From an uncultured Methylococcaceae bacterium (GTDB lineage: Bacteria > Pseudomonadota > Gammaproteobacteria > Methylococcales > Methylomonadaceae): a stretch of 33,382 bases of DNA. Shown in pieces: positions 1 to 6,571 of the stretch. The translations under genes were made by a program, and so were the position numbers. Under the pieces are notes generated by a model that saw only the letters and a list, made by a program, of their open reading frames with translations, did not search any database and was not told the DNA's origin. Each line of letters begins with the position of its first letter. Positions within the stretch are counted from its first letter, which is position 1. The stretch is taken from the NCBI GenBank assembly GCA_903859415.1, contig CAIOMN010000246.1, positions 1 to 33,382 of the forward strand, read 5' to 3'.

Positions 1-182
1 ATTGCATCTTCTATCTGTTTCTTATGGTTGTCGCGTATCAACCAAAACGGTTCATTTTCCTCGTAAACCTTTTCAGGAATAGCCGCCCATAATTCGGCAA
101 TACAATCGCTATAAAAGTATTTAGGCGATTCAGTAAAAAGGCTCGTTAAATAATCAAAATGGGAATAAGGTTTGTTATCCAT
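1..182 (-). CDS. hypothetical protein, N-terminal part (cut by window edge)
   Basis: An open frame of 60 codons starts at ATG 182-180 and runs off the left edge. The protein begins MDNKPYSHFDYLTSLF and is acidic and aromatic-rich, with no domain I recognise. Its ATG shares one base with the TGA stop of the integrase upstream (TGATG), so the two are probably translated together, and the gene is most likely cargo or an accessory gene of the integrated element. Function unknown. Confidence 0.6.
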   Translation of the reverse strand, partial: MDNKPYSHFDYLTSLFTESPKYFYSDCIAELWAAIPEKVYEENEPFWLIRDNHKKQIEDA

Positions 183-1240
183 CACAAGCCCCCAAAAATC
201 TTTTCATTCATCGATGCAACAACATTGCTTACGTGCCCATCACTAAGGTGACTGTAGCGTTTCGACATGCTTAATGTTTTATGTCCCAATATTTCGGCTA
301 TTTCGGCCATTGATGCCCCATTCATAGCTAAATATGACGCGCAACTGTGCCGTAAATCGTGCCATTTAAAATTCGTTATCTCTGCAGCTTTAAGAGCATT
401 TGCAAACGCTTTCCTTAAATCAATCGGCTGTTGTGGGTAGCGTGTACTTGGGAATAGTAAAGGGGTATCAATTCTTCTAATCTTGGCATGTTCTTGAAGT
501 ATTGATAATGCAAGGCCCGACAATGGAACGCGCCGCGTGTCTCCGTTCTTTGTTTTATATAGGATTAGATAGCCGTCTTTTAGGCTTACATCTGACCATT
601 TCAATTCCATTAACTCGGCTTGTCTCATACCTGTAGACAAGGCCAATATGACGCAAGGGTAAAGCAATTGGTTTGGTGATTCTTTACAGGCTTTAAGTAA
701 TCGTTCCCGCTCATCGTCTGATAAGAACCGAACGCGGCCACGGGGTAATTCAGGGCTTTTTACTTTTTTAACAGGATTGTCACTTAGCCATCCCCACTCG
801 TTAATTGCAATGGTAAAAACGTGTTGTAAGTTTTTTATATATTTATCTATGGTGGCCGCGCTTTGGGTCATTGCGTTTTTATGTGTGCTAATAGTTGCGG
901 GTGTTATGTCCGCAAGTAAGCAATAACCAATTTTACTAGACCACCAATCAAGCCGGCTTTTACGTTCAACTTGTTCTTTTTGGCTGTATATCTTGTCTTT
1001 ATTGTTGGGTAGATATTCAGAACAATAACGGTTTATCATTTCTGATAAGGTGTGTTTTTTCGCTTCGGCGGTTTTAAAGTGTCTTCCTTCTCTTATTGCG
1101 CTTTCAGTGTCCTGAATCCATTTGTTAGCGTCAGTCTTACGTTTAAAGGTTGCGGCTTGCGCTGGATAACCTTTTAAACGAACCTCAGCCGTATAGCGTG
1201 CCGTGCCGTCTGCTGCTGTGCGAATTTTAATGCGTGCCAT
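182..1240 (-). CDS. tyrosine-family site-specific integrase
   Basis: Phage/island-type tyrosine recombinase of 352 residues that catalyses strand exchange between att sites. The N-terminal part (about 1-60) looks like an arm-binding/AP2-like domain, followed by a SAM-like core-binding domain (about 60-160) and the catalytic domain. Visible catalytic residues are R206 in GMRQAE, H294 and R297 in HDLRH, H320 in LGHK, and the nucleophile Y329 in RYSHL. The first ATG in the frame is at 1267, but I chose the ATG at 1240 because a GGGGGT ribosome-binding site precedes it and the extra nine residues are uncharacteristic. The gene reads away from the tRNA-Lys fragment at 1524-1571, its probable attachment site. 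Its TGA overlaps the ATG of the next gene. The catalytic set is complete, so the enzyme is probably active. Confidence 0.93.
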   Translation of the reverse strand: MARIKIRTAADGTARYTAEVRLKGYPAQAATFKRKTDANKWIQDTESAIREGRHFKTAEAKKHTLSEMINRYCSEYLPNNKDKIYSQKEQVERKSRLDWWSSKIGYCLLADITPATISTHKNAMTQSAATIDKYIKNLQHVFTIAINEWGWLSDNPVKKVKSPELPRGRVRFLSDDERERLLKACKESPNQLLYPCVILALSTGMRQAELMELKWSDVSLKDGYLILYKTKNGDTRRVPLSGLALSILQEHAKIRRIDTPLLFPSTRYPQQPIDLRKAFANALKAAEITNFKWHDLRHSCASYLAMNGASMAEIAEILGHKTLSMSKRYSHLSDGHVSNVVASMNEKIFGGL

Positions 1241-1324
1241 GATTACCCCCGAAAGAATAACCAGCATTGATGATATAATTTTTATTAGCCATTTGCTTAA
1301 CCCGTCTGTTAAGTGAATCGGTCA

Positions 1325-1356
1325 GGCCTCGTTGGTGGTGGTACACCTTCGGGGCC
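1325..1356 (-). promoter_or_regulatory. hairpin in the integrase leader
   Basis: An outer stem pairs 1325-1331 with 1350-1356 (seven pairs, one G-U) and encloses a second stem, 1337-1340 with 1344-1347. It lies between the proposed integrase promoter and the start codon, so it would be in the 5' leader of the mRNA. No U-tract follows. It could be an attenuator or a protein-binding site; its role is inferred only from position. Confidence 0.4.
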
Positions 1357-1375
1357 GCTTTGTTTCTAGGGTTTC

Positions 1376-1408
1376 ATTATAACACTTTGTCCCAATTCTG
1401 TCCCAATT
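1376..1408 (-). promoter_or_regulatory. integrase promoter with direct-repeat operator
   Basis: On the minus strand there is a perfect -10 TATAAT (1376-1381) and, 17 bases upstream, a -35 GGGACA (1399-1404; 4 of 6 matches to TTGACA). A ten-base direct repeat AATTGGGACA occurs twice with an 11-base period (1388-1397 and 1399-1408), covering the spacer and the -35. Spacing of about one helical turn suggests side-by-side binding by a repressor, an excisionase or the integrase itself. Confidence 0.55.
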
Positions 1409-1523
1409 GACTATAAAATAGGGTAGTAAATGGCAAAAATTGATAACAACACAAAAAAGTTAACTAGTTGAATTGTTTATTATTACTTGTTAGCGTGTTT
1501 TGTGTATTGTTGAGTTATACTCA

Positions 1524-1571
1524 CTTTTAATGCGATGGTCGCGCGTTCGAATCGCGCACGACCCACCACCA
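1524..1571 (+). other. 3' fragment of tRNA-Lys(UUU): integration (att) site
   Basis: The sequence from the anticodon loop to the end of a tRNA is present: loop CTTTTAA (1524-1530, anticodon TTT), 3' anticodon stem, five-base variable loop, T arm (stem 1541-1545/1553-1557, loop TTCGAAT), acceptor 3' strand ACGACCC (1558-1564), discriminator A, CCA, and a second CCA. This matches the 3' part of bacterial tRNA-Lys. The 5' half (GGGTCGT acceptor strand and D arm) is absent and the upstream anticodon stem is mispaired, so it is not a functional tRNA gene. Together with the adjacent integrase it is best read as an attachment site, with the full tRNA at the far left end of the element, outside the window. 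Confidence 0.85.
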
Positions 1572-1583
1572 AATTCAGAGAAT

Positions 1584-1618
1584 AAAGCAGTTAGCTTAAT
1601 AAAGCGACTGCTTTTTTT
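1584..1618 (+). terminator. rho-independent terminator after the tRNA-Lys 3' end
   Basis: Stem AAAGCAGT (1584-1591) pairs with ACTGCTTT (1607-1614) and leads into seven T residues. It lies 13 bases after the tRNA 3' end, as expected for the original tRNA-Lys terminator, and supports reading the DNA to the right as the native downstream flank. Confidence 0.7.
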
Positions 1619-1647
1619 ATGTCTGAAAGAAAATTGTTGCAGGTCAA

Positions 1648-1773
1648 ATGACTGAGTTAAACTTACAATCCCCCAGCTAGAGCAATATCTCTCAAAAGAC
1701 GCTTGGATTTTAAAAGGGCAGGTAGATGCCTATGATTTTAAAGTCTATATCTTATTTTTCAAAATCAGATGGT
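1648..1773 (+). pseudogene. remnant of a type I restriction methylase (HsdM) N-terminus
   Basis: An ATG at 1648 opens a frame that stops after ten codons. One frame over, from about 1679, the translation LEQYLSKDAWILKGQVDAYD followed by FKVYILFFKISDG closely follows the N-terminal helical segment of HsdM/N-6 methylases, where a form such as LRGSIDAGDYKQYIFPLLFFKRLSD is typical. Several residues and frames are lost and nothing of the SAM-binding domain (NPPF) follows. This is a decayed fragment, probably left by an earlier island at the same tRNA. Confidence 0.6.
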
Positions 1774-1842
1774 TTTCATGGGTCGGTTCTCTATCAGAGG
1801 GCTCACTGACAGAATTATTAGTAACGCAAGTACCCGTTGGGC

Positions 1843-1878
1843 AAAAAAAAGCCCCTACCCAGCATTCAAGGTAGAGGC
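1843..1878 (-). terminator. rho-independent terminator (minus strand)
   Basis: On the minus strand GCCTCTACC (1870-1878) pairs with GGTAGGGGC (1851-1859) with one G-U pair, and an uninterrupted run of eight T (1843-1850) follows. No minus-strand protein gene lies directly upstream, so it probably ends the small RNA proposed above. Confidence 0.7.
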
Positions 1879-1993
1879 CAAGTGAGCGAGCAGTTAAAGC
1901 TGCTAACCAGGAGAGGTACTGCAAAAAAGCAATTACAGAAGATTGCTGTTTTTCCTTTGAACTTCTTAAAAGGAAGCTATCTCTGAATACTTG
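1843..1993 (-). ncRNA. candidate structured small RNA of about 150 nt
   Basis: The minus strand has a plausible promoter (2000-2027), no usable ORF, four successive hairpins and a terminal U-tract. The stems are 1952-1958/1969-1975, 1928-1933/1942-1947, 1889-1893/1900-1904 and 1851-1859/1870-1878, the last followed by eight U. The arrangement suits an independent small RNA. No known RNA family was recognised. The alternative is a cluster of unrelated terminators, since the second hairpin is also flanked by T/A runs on both sides. Confidence 0.4.
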
Positions 1994-1999
1994 AGTTAA

Positions 2000-2027
2000 A
2001 TAATAGGTTATTTGTAAAATCTTACAA
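2000..2027 (-). promoter_or_regulatory. putative sigma70 promoter for the small RNA
   Basis: On the minus strand a -35 TTGTAA (2022-2027, 4 of 6) and a -10 TATTAT (2000-2005, 5 of 6) are separated by 16 bases. This would start a transcript near 1993. Confidence 0.4.
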
Positions 2028-2101
2028 TCCTATTTTTTATAGATGCATTGCTTCTAAAATGGAAATAATTATTGTATCCCAATTTTAATCGTAGGACTTT
2101 A

Positions 2102-2245
2102 ATGACATTAGCCAAACTATCCGGGTTTGGTCGATATGAATTACGTGATAAAACGAGTCGTTCGGGTAGGAATCCAAAAACTGGTGAAGAGATCACTATC
2201 ACATCGATAAAATTAGCGGATGGTTACATTGAAATCTTATTTTGA
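2102..2245 (+). pseudogene. truncated ihfA-like (HU/IHF family) gene
   Basis: A 47-codon frame contains [13 protein letters not shown] followed by [14 protein letters not shown]. This is the beta-arm region of IHF-alpha, where the family reads KLSGFGNFDLRDK and [13 protein letters not shown]. The N-terminal dimerisation helices (about 45 residues) are missing, and after ITIT the sequence departs from the family and stops early ([10 protein letters not shown]). The remaining piece could not form an IHF dimer. I regard it as the 3'-middle fragment of a displaced ihfA/HU-like gene, not a functional small protein. Confidence 0.7.
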
Positions 2246-2326
2246 AGTTGAGTCTGTGTATAAGCGCACAAGTGTTTATTATTGAAATATAAAAAACTCA
2301 ATTTAATAATTTATAAAGGACTCAAA

Positions 2327-2551
2327 ATGAGCAGAGTAAGATGGTCGGTCGTAGTTCCTGAGTCAACTGATAAAGCGCTACGAACCTATTTGGCGGGAAC
2401 AGGTATGAAAAAGGGTGATATATCCCATTTTGTTGACGAAGCAGTTCAGTTATATCTTTTTGAATTGGTAACCAATAAAGTAAAAGCTCGTAATCAGCAA
2501 TTCGATCAAGCCGAAATTCTTTCCGCCATTGAAGAAGCCGTTGCTCATTAA
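2327..2551 (+). CDS. ribbon-helix-helix antitoxin-like protein
   Basis: A 74-residue protein starting MSRVRWSVVVPESTDKALR. A short beta strand, then two helices (about 12-45), is the layout of a ribbon-helix-helix DNA-binding domain such as those of the XACb0070/CopG-like antitoxins; the C-terminal part is acidic and helical, as is usual for the toxin-binding tail. The frame can be read upstream to 2282, but the ATG at 2327 has an AAAGGA site seven bases ahead and begins the conserved RHH strand. A PIN-domain toxin remnant starts six bases after the stop, so this was the antitoxin of a two-gene module and would repress their shared promoter. The toxin is broken, so the protein is now an orphan antitoxin. 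Confidence 0.8.
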   Translation: MSRVRWSVVVPESTDKALRTYLAGTGMKKGDISHFVDEAVQLYLFELVTNKVKARNQQFDQAEILSAIEEAVAH

Positions 2552-2557
2552 GTTAGA

Positions 2558-2864
2558 GTGAAAGTTGTCTTAGACACTGGTATTTTGATTGCTGCACTAA
2601 TTACTGTTGATACGCCACCGGATAAAATTTATCAGGCTTGGAAAAAGAAACGATTTGAATTGTTTACATCGGAATGGCAATTAGAAGAGTTCCGTCGAGT
2701 GAGTCGTTATCCAAGATGATAACCCGATTTTAGCGATTGCTTTAGAGAGTAAAGCTAATTTTCTTGTTACCGACGATAAACGAGATCTGTTGTCAATGGA
2801 GAATATTCAGATGACTCCGATTATAAGTGCTGCCAATTTTTGGACAATATTAGAAGGGAGTTAA
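2558..2864 (+). pseudogene. PIN-domain toxin with internal deletion
   Basis: From GTG 2558 the frame reads VKVVLDTGILIAALI and continues to SEWQLEEFRRVSRYPR before a TGA at 2717. Two bases along, another frame supplies DDNPILAIALESKANFLVTD followed by DKRDLL and ends at TAA 2862. Joined, these are the start and end of a PIN-family ribonuclease toxin: the first conserved Asp (LDTG) and the late VTDD acidic motif are present, while roughly 35-40 residues between them, with middle acidic residues, are missing. A deletion with frame shift has inactivated the toxin. It follows the intact RHH antitoxin at six bases, the usual antitoxin-first order. Confidence 0.8.
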
Positions 2865-2929
2865 TAATGACTTCAACAGTGTTAAAAAGCTCGAACAGCC
2901 CAGACTAGAAAGGTTTTGAACCAGACTAC

Positions 2930-2954
2930 ACGGCTTTTGTTTGTTAAAAGCCGT
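2930..2954. terminator. palindromic hairpin, possible bidirectional terminator
   Basis: ACGGCTTTT (2930-2938) pairs perfectly with AAAAGCCGT (2946-2954) around a seven-base loop. It lies 65 bases after the toxin remnant. The U-tract is short on both strands, so it may be a weak terminator. Confidence 0.5.
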
Positions 2955-2983
2955 TTGCCAGAGTCCAATTGCTCTATTAGTGC

Positions 2984-3079
2984 TTAGATATCTTGGTCAG
3001 CGGTTATTTTTTTGAGAAAATTGTAGGCATAAAAAATAACTATACAAAAAAGACCTACTAATAAAACTTCATCAATCAT
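2984..3079 (-). CDS. possible 31-residue membrane peptide
   Basis: A short frame from ATG 3079 encodes MIDEVLLVGLFCIVIFYAYN followed by FLKKITADQDI: a single hydrophobic segment (about 4-22), then positive and acidic residues, the shape of a bitopic small membrane protein. A GGGAG sequence precedes the ATG, though at about 12 bases. No homologue is recognised. It could be a small stress or type I toxin-like peptide, or a chance frame in an AT-rich gap. Confidence 0.3.
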   Translation of the reverse strand: MIDEVLLVGLFCIVIFYAYNFLKKITADQDI

Positions 3080-3241
3080 TTGTGCTTTACTCCCAATTGG
3101 AATGGATAGTGACCTTTTAAACCACTACTTATTATTTTTGAACATTGCTTGCGAAAGTATTAAAGCATTTGATATGCCACAATCTATAGGCTTTTATTTA
3201 CAATAGGTTATAAGATTATTGGTGGTAATGATTACTTAAAA

Positions 3242-3282
3242 GGTTGAAATAAACCAATTGACATGGTTGAAATAAACCAATT
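3242..3282 (+). repeat. tandem 18-bp direct repeat, 23-bp period
   Basis: GGTTGAAATAAACCAATT occurs at 3242-3259 and again, identically, at 3265-3282, with five bases between. Each copy contains a small inverted repeat GGTT/AACC. It may be a recent duplication inside a gene remnant or a binding-site pair. Confidence 0.7.
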
Positions 3283-3325
3283 ACCTGAGTCAGAAAAGCA
3301 GGAGGTTTTAGGTAACTCGCAATAA
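3263..3325 (+). pseudogene. possible antitoxin remnant (DUF2281-like)
   Basis: A 20-codon frame reads MVEINQLPESEKQEVLGNSQ. The pattern LPES..QEVL is like the start of DUF2281/VapB-type antitoxins, where it is followed by a helix around DFIEFL. That helix is missing here and the frame stops. The upstream repeat copy duplicates its first codons. Very short, so tentative. Confidence 0.3.
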
Positions 3326-3364
3326 ATAAAATAGTTAAATTAAACACAAGTTGTTAAAAAAATA

Positions 3365-3419
3365 GGAGTGCAATAGCTTCAGCTATTGCCTGTAAAAACA
3401 GCTAAAGCTATTTTACTCC
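3365..3419. repeat. nested palindrome, REP/MITE-like
   Basis: An inner perfect palindrome GCAATAGCT (3370-3378) with AGCTATTGC (3381-3389) lies inside terminal inverted repeats GGAGT (3365-3369) and ACTCC (3415-3419); a third related arm, AGCTAAAGCTATTTT, occupies 3400-3414. Such compact elements are often dispersed in genomes. The rest of the gap 3420-3634 shows only AT-rich sequence with a TATAAT at 3568-3573 that may serve the following gene. Confidence 0.5.
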
Positions 3420-3634
3420 CATATAAACGGGGTTTTATTATTGCGCCTTACCTTACCCTTGTATCAGCTTGGACAATACCTGTCAGAATTAAATCCAATG
3501 AGGTAAGTTAAAAGTTATCTTTGATTTTAAGTGTAATAAAATTGTCAGATTCAACTTGTATTAAGCATATAATAAGGCTTTCACGGTGATAGCCAGCCGA
3601 TCTTAATTATTATAATCAATATAGCGTTTTTCGC

Positions 3635-4039
3635 ATGTTTTCGATATTTCGTAAACTTTTATTTATTGTTCTTACAATGCTGCAATTTGTTGCACCGTTA
3701 GTTCATGGGCATGCGAATCAGCCAGTTTCAAATCAGGGCTTACATGTTCCTGGTCTTGAGTTTTACAGTACTGAACATAATAGCTTAAATACTCAAGTTA
3801 AGGGTTTAACAAATAATATCGATTTAGAGGGAATGGTTGTCGCTGTTGATCTGGGTGTTAAGCGAAATTCTACTATATTCTTAGACCTTCCAGAGTACGA
3901 TTACTATCTACACCAACAAAGTTTTATATTTCCTTGTTGTATTTCTCGATATGATGTTAATTTTTCTCCGCAACCAAGGCGGGTTAACTATAAAGTATTA
4001 ATTTCACCACATTTCCCGCGTGCGCCTCCAATTTATTAA
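3635..4039 (+). CDS. small secreted protein of unknown function ahead of an RND efflux operon
   Basis: A 134-residue protein with an N-terminal signal peptide (basic MFSIFRK, hydrophobic LLFIVLTMLQFVAPLV, likely cleavage near HGHA). The mature part is about 105 residues and contains a Cys pair (FPCC), several His and many Tyr/Pro residues. I do not recognise a family. It lies 115 bases upstream of the outer-membrane component of a heavy-metal efflux system and in the same direction, so a periplasmic metal-related role (binding or sensing) is a reasonable guess from context and the CC/His content. The 115-base gap holds no clear terminator, so co-transcription is possible. Confidence 0.65.
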   Translation: MFSIFRKLLFIVLTMLQFVAPLVHGHANQPVSNQGLHVPGLEFYSTEHNSLNTQVKGLTNNIDLEGMVVAVDLGVKRNSTIFLDLPEYDYYLHQQSFIFPCCISRYDVNFSPQPRRVNYKVLISPHFPRAPPIY

Positions 4040-4154
4040 GCTCTTTTGTTTTTTTAGTGTTTTGTAAGAAATGTCGAAGTGTTTTTTCAAAACTTTCCTG
4101 ATTTATGAGCATATACAATTAATATCGCGATTAAACTCGCATTGAGCTTATTTT

Positions 4155-5465
4155 ATGTTTTTCTTGTGCGTTATCAGAAAGCGTTTTGCCCATTCAGCCA
4201 TTAAGGGAGTTACTTTCTTATTGGCTATTATGCAGTTGCTGCCTCAAGTCGCTTACAGTGACGACAAAGTCTTGTTTGGAGATCATTTGAAACCCGTGGT
4301 CGATCATCTGGATTCTGTTGTTATCGATAGAGCATTAACTTTGCCAAAACTCATTGATTTAACAATGGAAAAATATCCAGATGTTTCTTGGCTTAATGCT
4401 CTAGAGGATGAAGCAAAGGCTCTTGCCGCACGGAGTGAGAGTTGGACTGCGGGAGCGTCACAGGCTATCTTTGGTTATCAGACTATTTCTACCTTTAGAC
4501 TTAATTACGGAACCGCCAATATTGAGGTTCCCTTATGGAATCTAGGGCAGCGTGATGCCCAGCATGAATTAGCTAATCATGCAGAGACGAGTGCTGAATT
4601 ACAAGCGGTTAATGTCAAATTACGTGTTGCTGGTTTAGTTAGAGGTGCTTTGTGGGGTATGTCTCTGGCAAAGATTCGCTATGAGCAGACCCAAATAGAG
4701 CTGGATGTGTATGGGAAATTATTAGCGAATATCAAACGTCGGGTCGAGTCTGGCGATTTACCGCGGACTGATGAGTTGTTAGCGCAGACTGAGCTTTTGC
4801 AAAAGCGTTCTGCGTTTACTCTTGCAGAAGCTGAATTAATGCATGCTCGTAAGCGTTATAGTTCGATCACTCAAACAACCAAAGTGCCCAGCAGTTTTGA
4901 TGAAAAGCTAGTTCCGTTAAAGGAAATTGGACAAAATCATCCTGCGATGATTGCCATTAATAGCCAGATTGATCGTAAACTAGCGGAGATCAAAGCTGTT
5001 AAAGCGATTGGATCAGGTCAAACGAATGTCATTGCTGGAATATTAAGTGATGAGGGAACTGATTATCGCAGTAATAAAGCGGAGTTTTTTAATGTTGGCG
5101 TCAGTATTCCTTTTGGCGGGAGTGCACATACGCAACCGCATATTGCAGCGATTAATGTTGAGTTAAACAAATTAATTTCCGAACGGGAACAATTGTATCG
5201 TGATTTAGAGCAAGCCCATCATGAAGCAGAGCATAATTTGGAAGTCAATAGAGTCGAACTGGATAATGCCAATGAACAGAAAAAAGTGTCTGAAGCGTTA
5301 CTAAAAATGACTCAGTTAGCCTTTTCTGTGGGTGAAATTAGCTTGATGGATTTGTTAAAAATTCAATCCAGGACAGAGCAAGCCATTTTAAATGCGAAAG
5401 AGCGTGCAGTGATGCTACAAAGAGATGAAGCTCTTTATAATCAATCAGTAGGAGTTATGCCATGA
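4155..5465 (+). CDS. TolC-family outer-membrane efflux protein (CzcC/CusC-like)
   Basis: A 436-residue outer-membrane factor that forms the exit duct of a tripartite metal efflux pump. It has an N-terminal signal sequence (basic RKRFAH, hydrophobic VTFLLAIMQLLPQVAYS, cleavage near S-DD) and two long alpha-helical, coiled-coil-like halves (about 60-230 and 260-430) with the loss-of-direction signature of OEP repeats. Length is normal for CzcC. Its stop overlaps the start of the fusion-protein gene by four bases (ATGA), making co-translation likely. Which metal is exported cannot be read from this subunit. Confidence 0.88.
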   Translation: MFFLCVIRKRFAHSAIKGVTFLLAIMQLLPQVAYSDDKVLFGDHLKPVVDHLDSVVIDRALTLPKLIDLTMEKYPDVSWLNALEDEAKALAARSESWTAGASQAIFGYQTISTFRLNYGTANIEVPLWNLGQRDAQHELANHAETSAELQAVNVKLRVAGLVRGALWGMSLAKIRYEQTQIELDVYGKLLANIKRRVESGDLPRTDELLAQTELLQKRSAFTLAEAELMHARKRYSSITQTTKVPSSFDEKLVPLKEIGQNHPAMIAINSQIDRKLAEIKAVKAIGSGQTNVIAGILSDEGTDYRSNKAEFFNVGVSIPFGGSAHTQPHIAAINVELNKLISEREQLYRDLEQAHHEAEHNLEVNRVELDNANEQKKVSEALLKMTQLAFSVGEISLMDLLKIQSRTEQAILNAKERAVMLQRDEALYNQSVGVMP

Positions 5466-6571
5466 AGTCTCATAAATTTGTACTGTTGTTAAAAGCCATA
5501 GGACTTTCTTTTATATTTTGCTCGAACGTTTATGCTGAAAATACTATACAGCTCTCTGAAGAACATTTAAACAGCTTAGGGATAGTGCTGGGTAAGTTTG
5601 AAGTCGCTAAACAACTTCCTGTATTAAATGCACCTGCCAAGGTAGTGATTCCTGCGGCTTACGAATATCTTGTTAGTGCCTCTCAAGCCGGTCTAATAAT
5701 AAAACTGAATGCGGCGGTAGGTGATTATGTTAAAAAAGGACAAGTGTTAGCACAGCTCAATAGCCCCAGTTTATTATCTATGCAGCGCCTTTATCTTAAG
5801 GCGTTAACGGATTTGCAATTAAATTTGTTTTCTTATCAGCGGGATAAGAAACTATGGGATGAGGGCGTGATTGCAGAACGGCGTTGGCAAGAAACGAGTA
5901 GCCAATATAATGCCTTTGTTTATGAAACGAATGAGTTAAAACAACTGCTTGAAATTTCTGGAATGACCGTCAGTGAAATTGATCGTTTGGGTAAAACGCG
6001 ACAGTTAACCAGTCAGCTAAGTTTGCATGCACCTATTTCGGGTGTTGTTATAGAACGCCTAGGTGTCGTGGGCTCGCGGGTAGATATCTTGGCACCCCTC
6101 TACAGAGTGGCTAATCTGGATGAACTTTGGCTAGAGATCGATGTTCCTCACGAACGTCTGGGTAGAATTACCGTGGGTGATCAAGTGTTGATTGATAATA
6201 CCCCGATTAGTGCAGAAATAAAGTTAGTTGGACAAAGTGTTAATCCAGAGAATCAAACCATTCAGGTTCGGGCAAAGATAATCGGTAAGCAATCGACCGT
6301 TAGAACCGGTCAAACCATTAATACTCAAATTATTGAACGCATTGAAACCCAGGCTTTTAAAGTGCCTAATACGGCTATTGCCCAACATGAAGGGAACGCC
6401 TTTATTTTTGTGCGGAATCAGGATGGATTTAAAGTGAGTCCTATAACGGTAATTGGGCAACAAACTGATGAATCTATTGTTAAAGGAGACTTTGTTGGTA
6501 ATGAAGCTATTGCTATTAAAGGTGCTGTTGCGCTGAAAGCCCAGTGGTTAGGCTTAGGGGAACCTGAATAA
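5462..6571 (+). CDS. RND efflux periplasmic adaptor (CzcB/HlyD family)
   Basis: A 369-residue membrane-fusion protein linking the inner-membrane pump to the outer-membrane duct. A signal peptide (about 1-25, ending VYAEN) is followed by a barrel-sandwich lipoyl-like half (LVSASQAGLIIKLNAAVGDY and KKGQVLAQL, about 72-105), an alpha-helical hairpin (about 110-175), the second lipoyl half (LHAPISGVVIERL, about 190-205), a beta barrel and a membrane-proximal domain. No His-rich or Met-rich N-terminal metal-binding extension of the CzcB or CusB type is seen. It overlaps its neighbours by four bases (5') and one base (3', TAATG), so the three pump genes form a tight operon. Confidence 0.9.
   Translation: MKSHKFVLLLKAIGLSFIFCSNVYAENTIQLSEEHLNSLGIVLGKFEVAKQLPVLNAPAKVVIPAAYEYLVSASQAGLIIKLNAAVGDYVKKGQVLAQLNSPSLLSMQRLYLKALTDLQLNLFSYQRDKKLWDEGVIAERRWQETSSQYNAFVYETNELKQLLEISGMTVSEIDRLGKTRQLTSQLSLHAPISGVVIERLGVVGSRVDILAPLYRVANLDELWLEIDVPHERLGRITVGDQVLIDNTPISAEIKLVGQSVNPENQTIQVRAKIIGKQSTVRTGQTINTQIIERIETQAFKVPNTAIAQHEGNAFIFVRNQDGFKVSPITVIGQQTDESIVKGDFVGNEAIAIKGAVALKAQWLGLGEPE

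Noticed and set aside
1501-1571. A complete tRNA gene
   Set aside because: The D arm and 5' acceptor strand are missing and the anticodon stem is mispaired; only the 3' part exists.
2008-2202. Minus-strand 64-codon ORF
   Set aside because: It lies opposite the ihfA-like remnant and matches no family; its upstream end has no ribosome-binding site.
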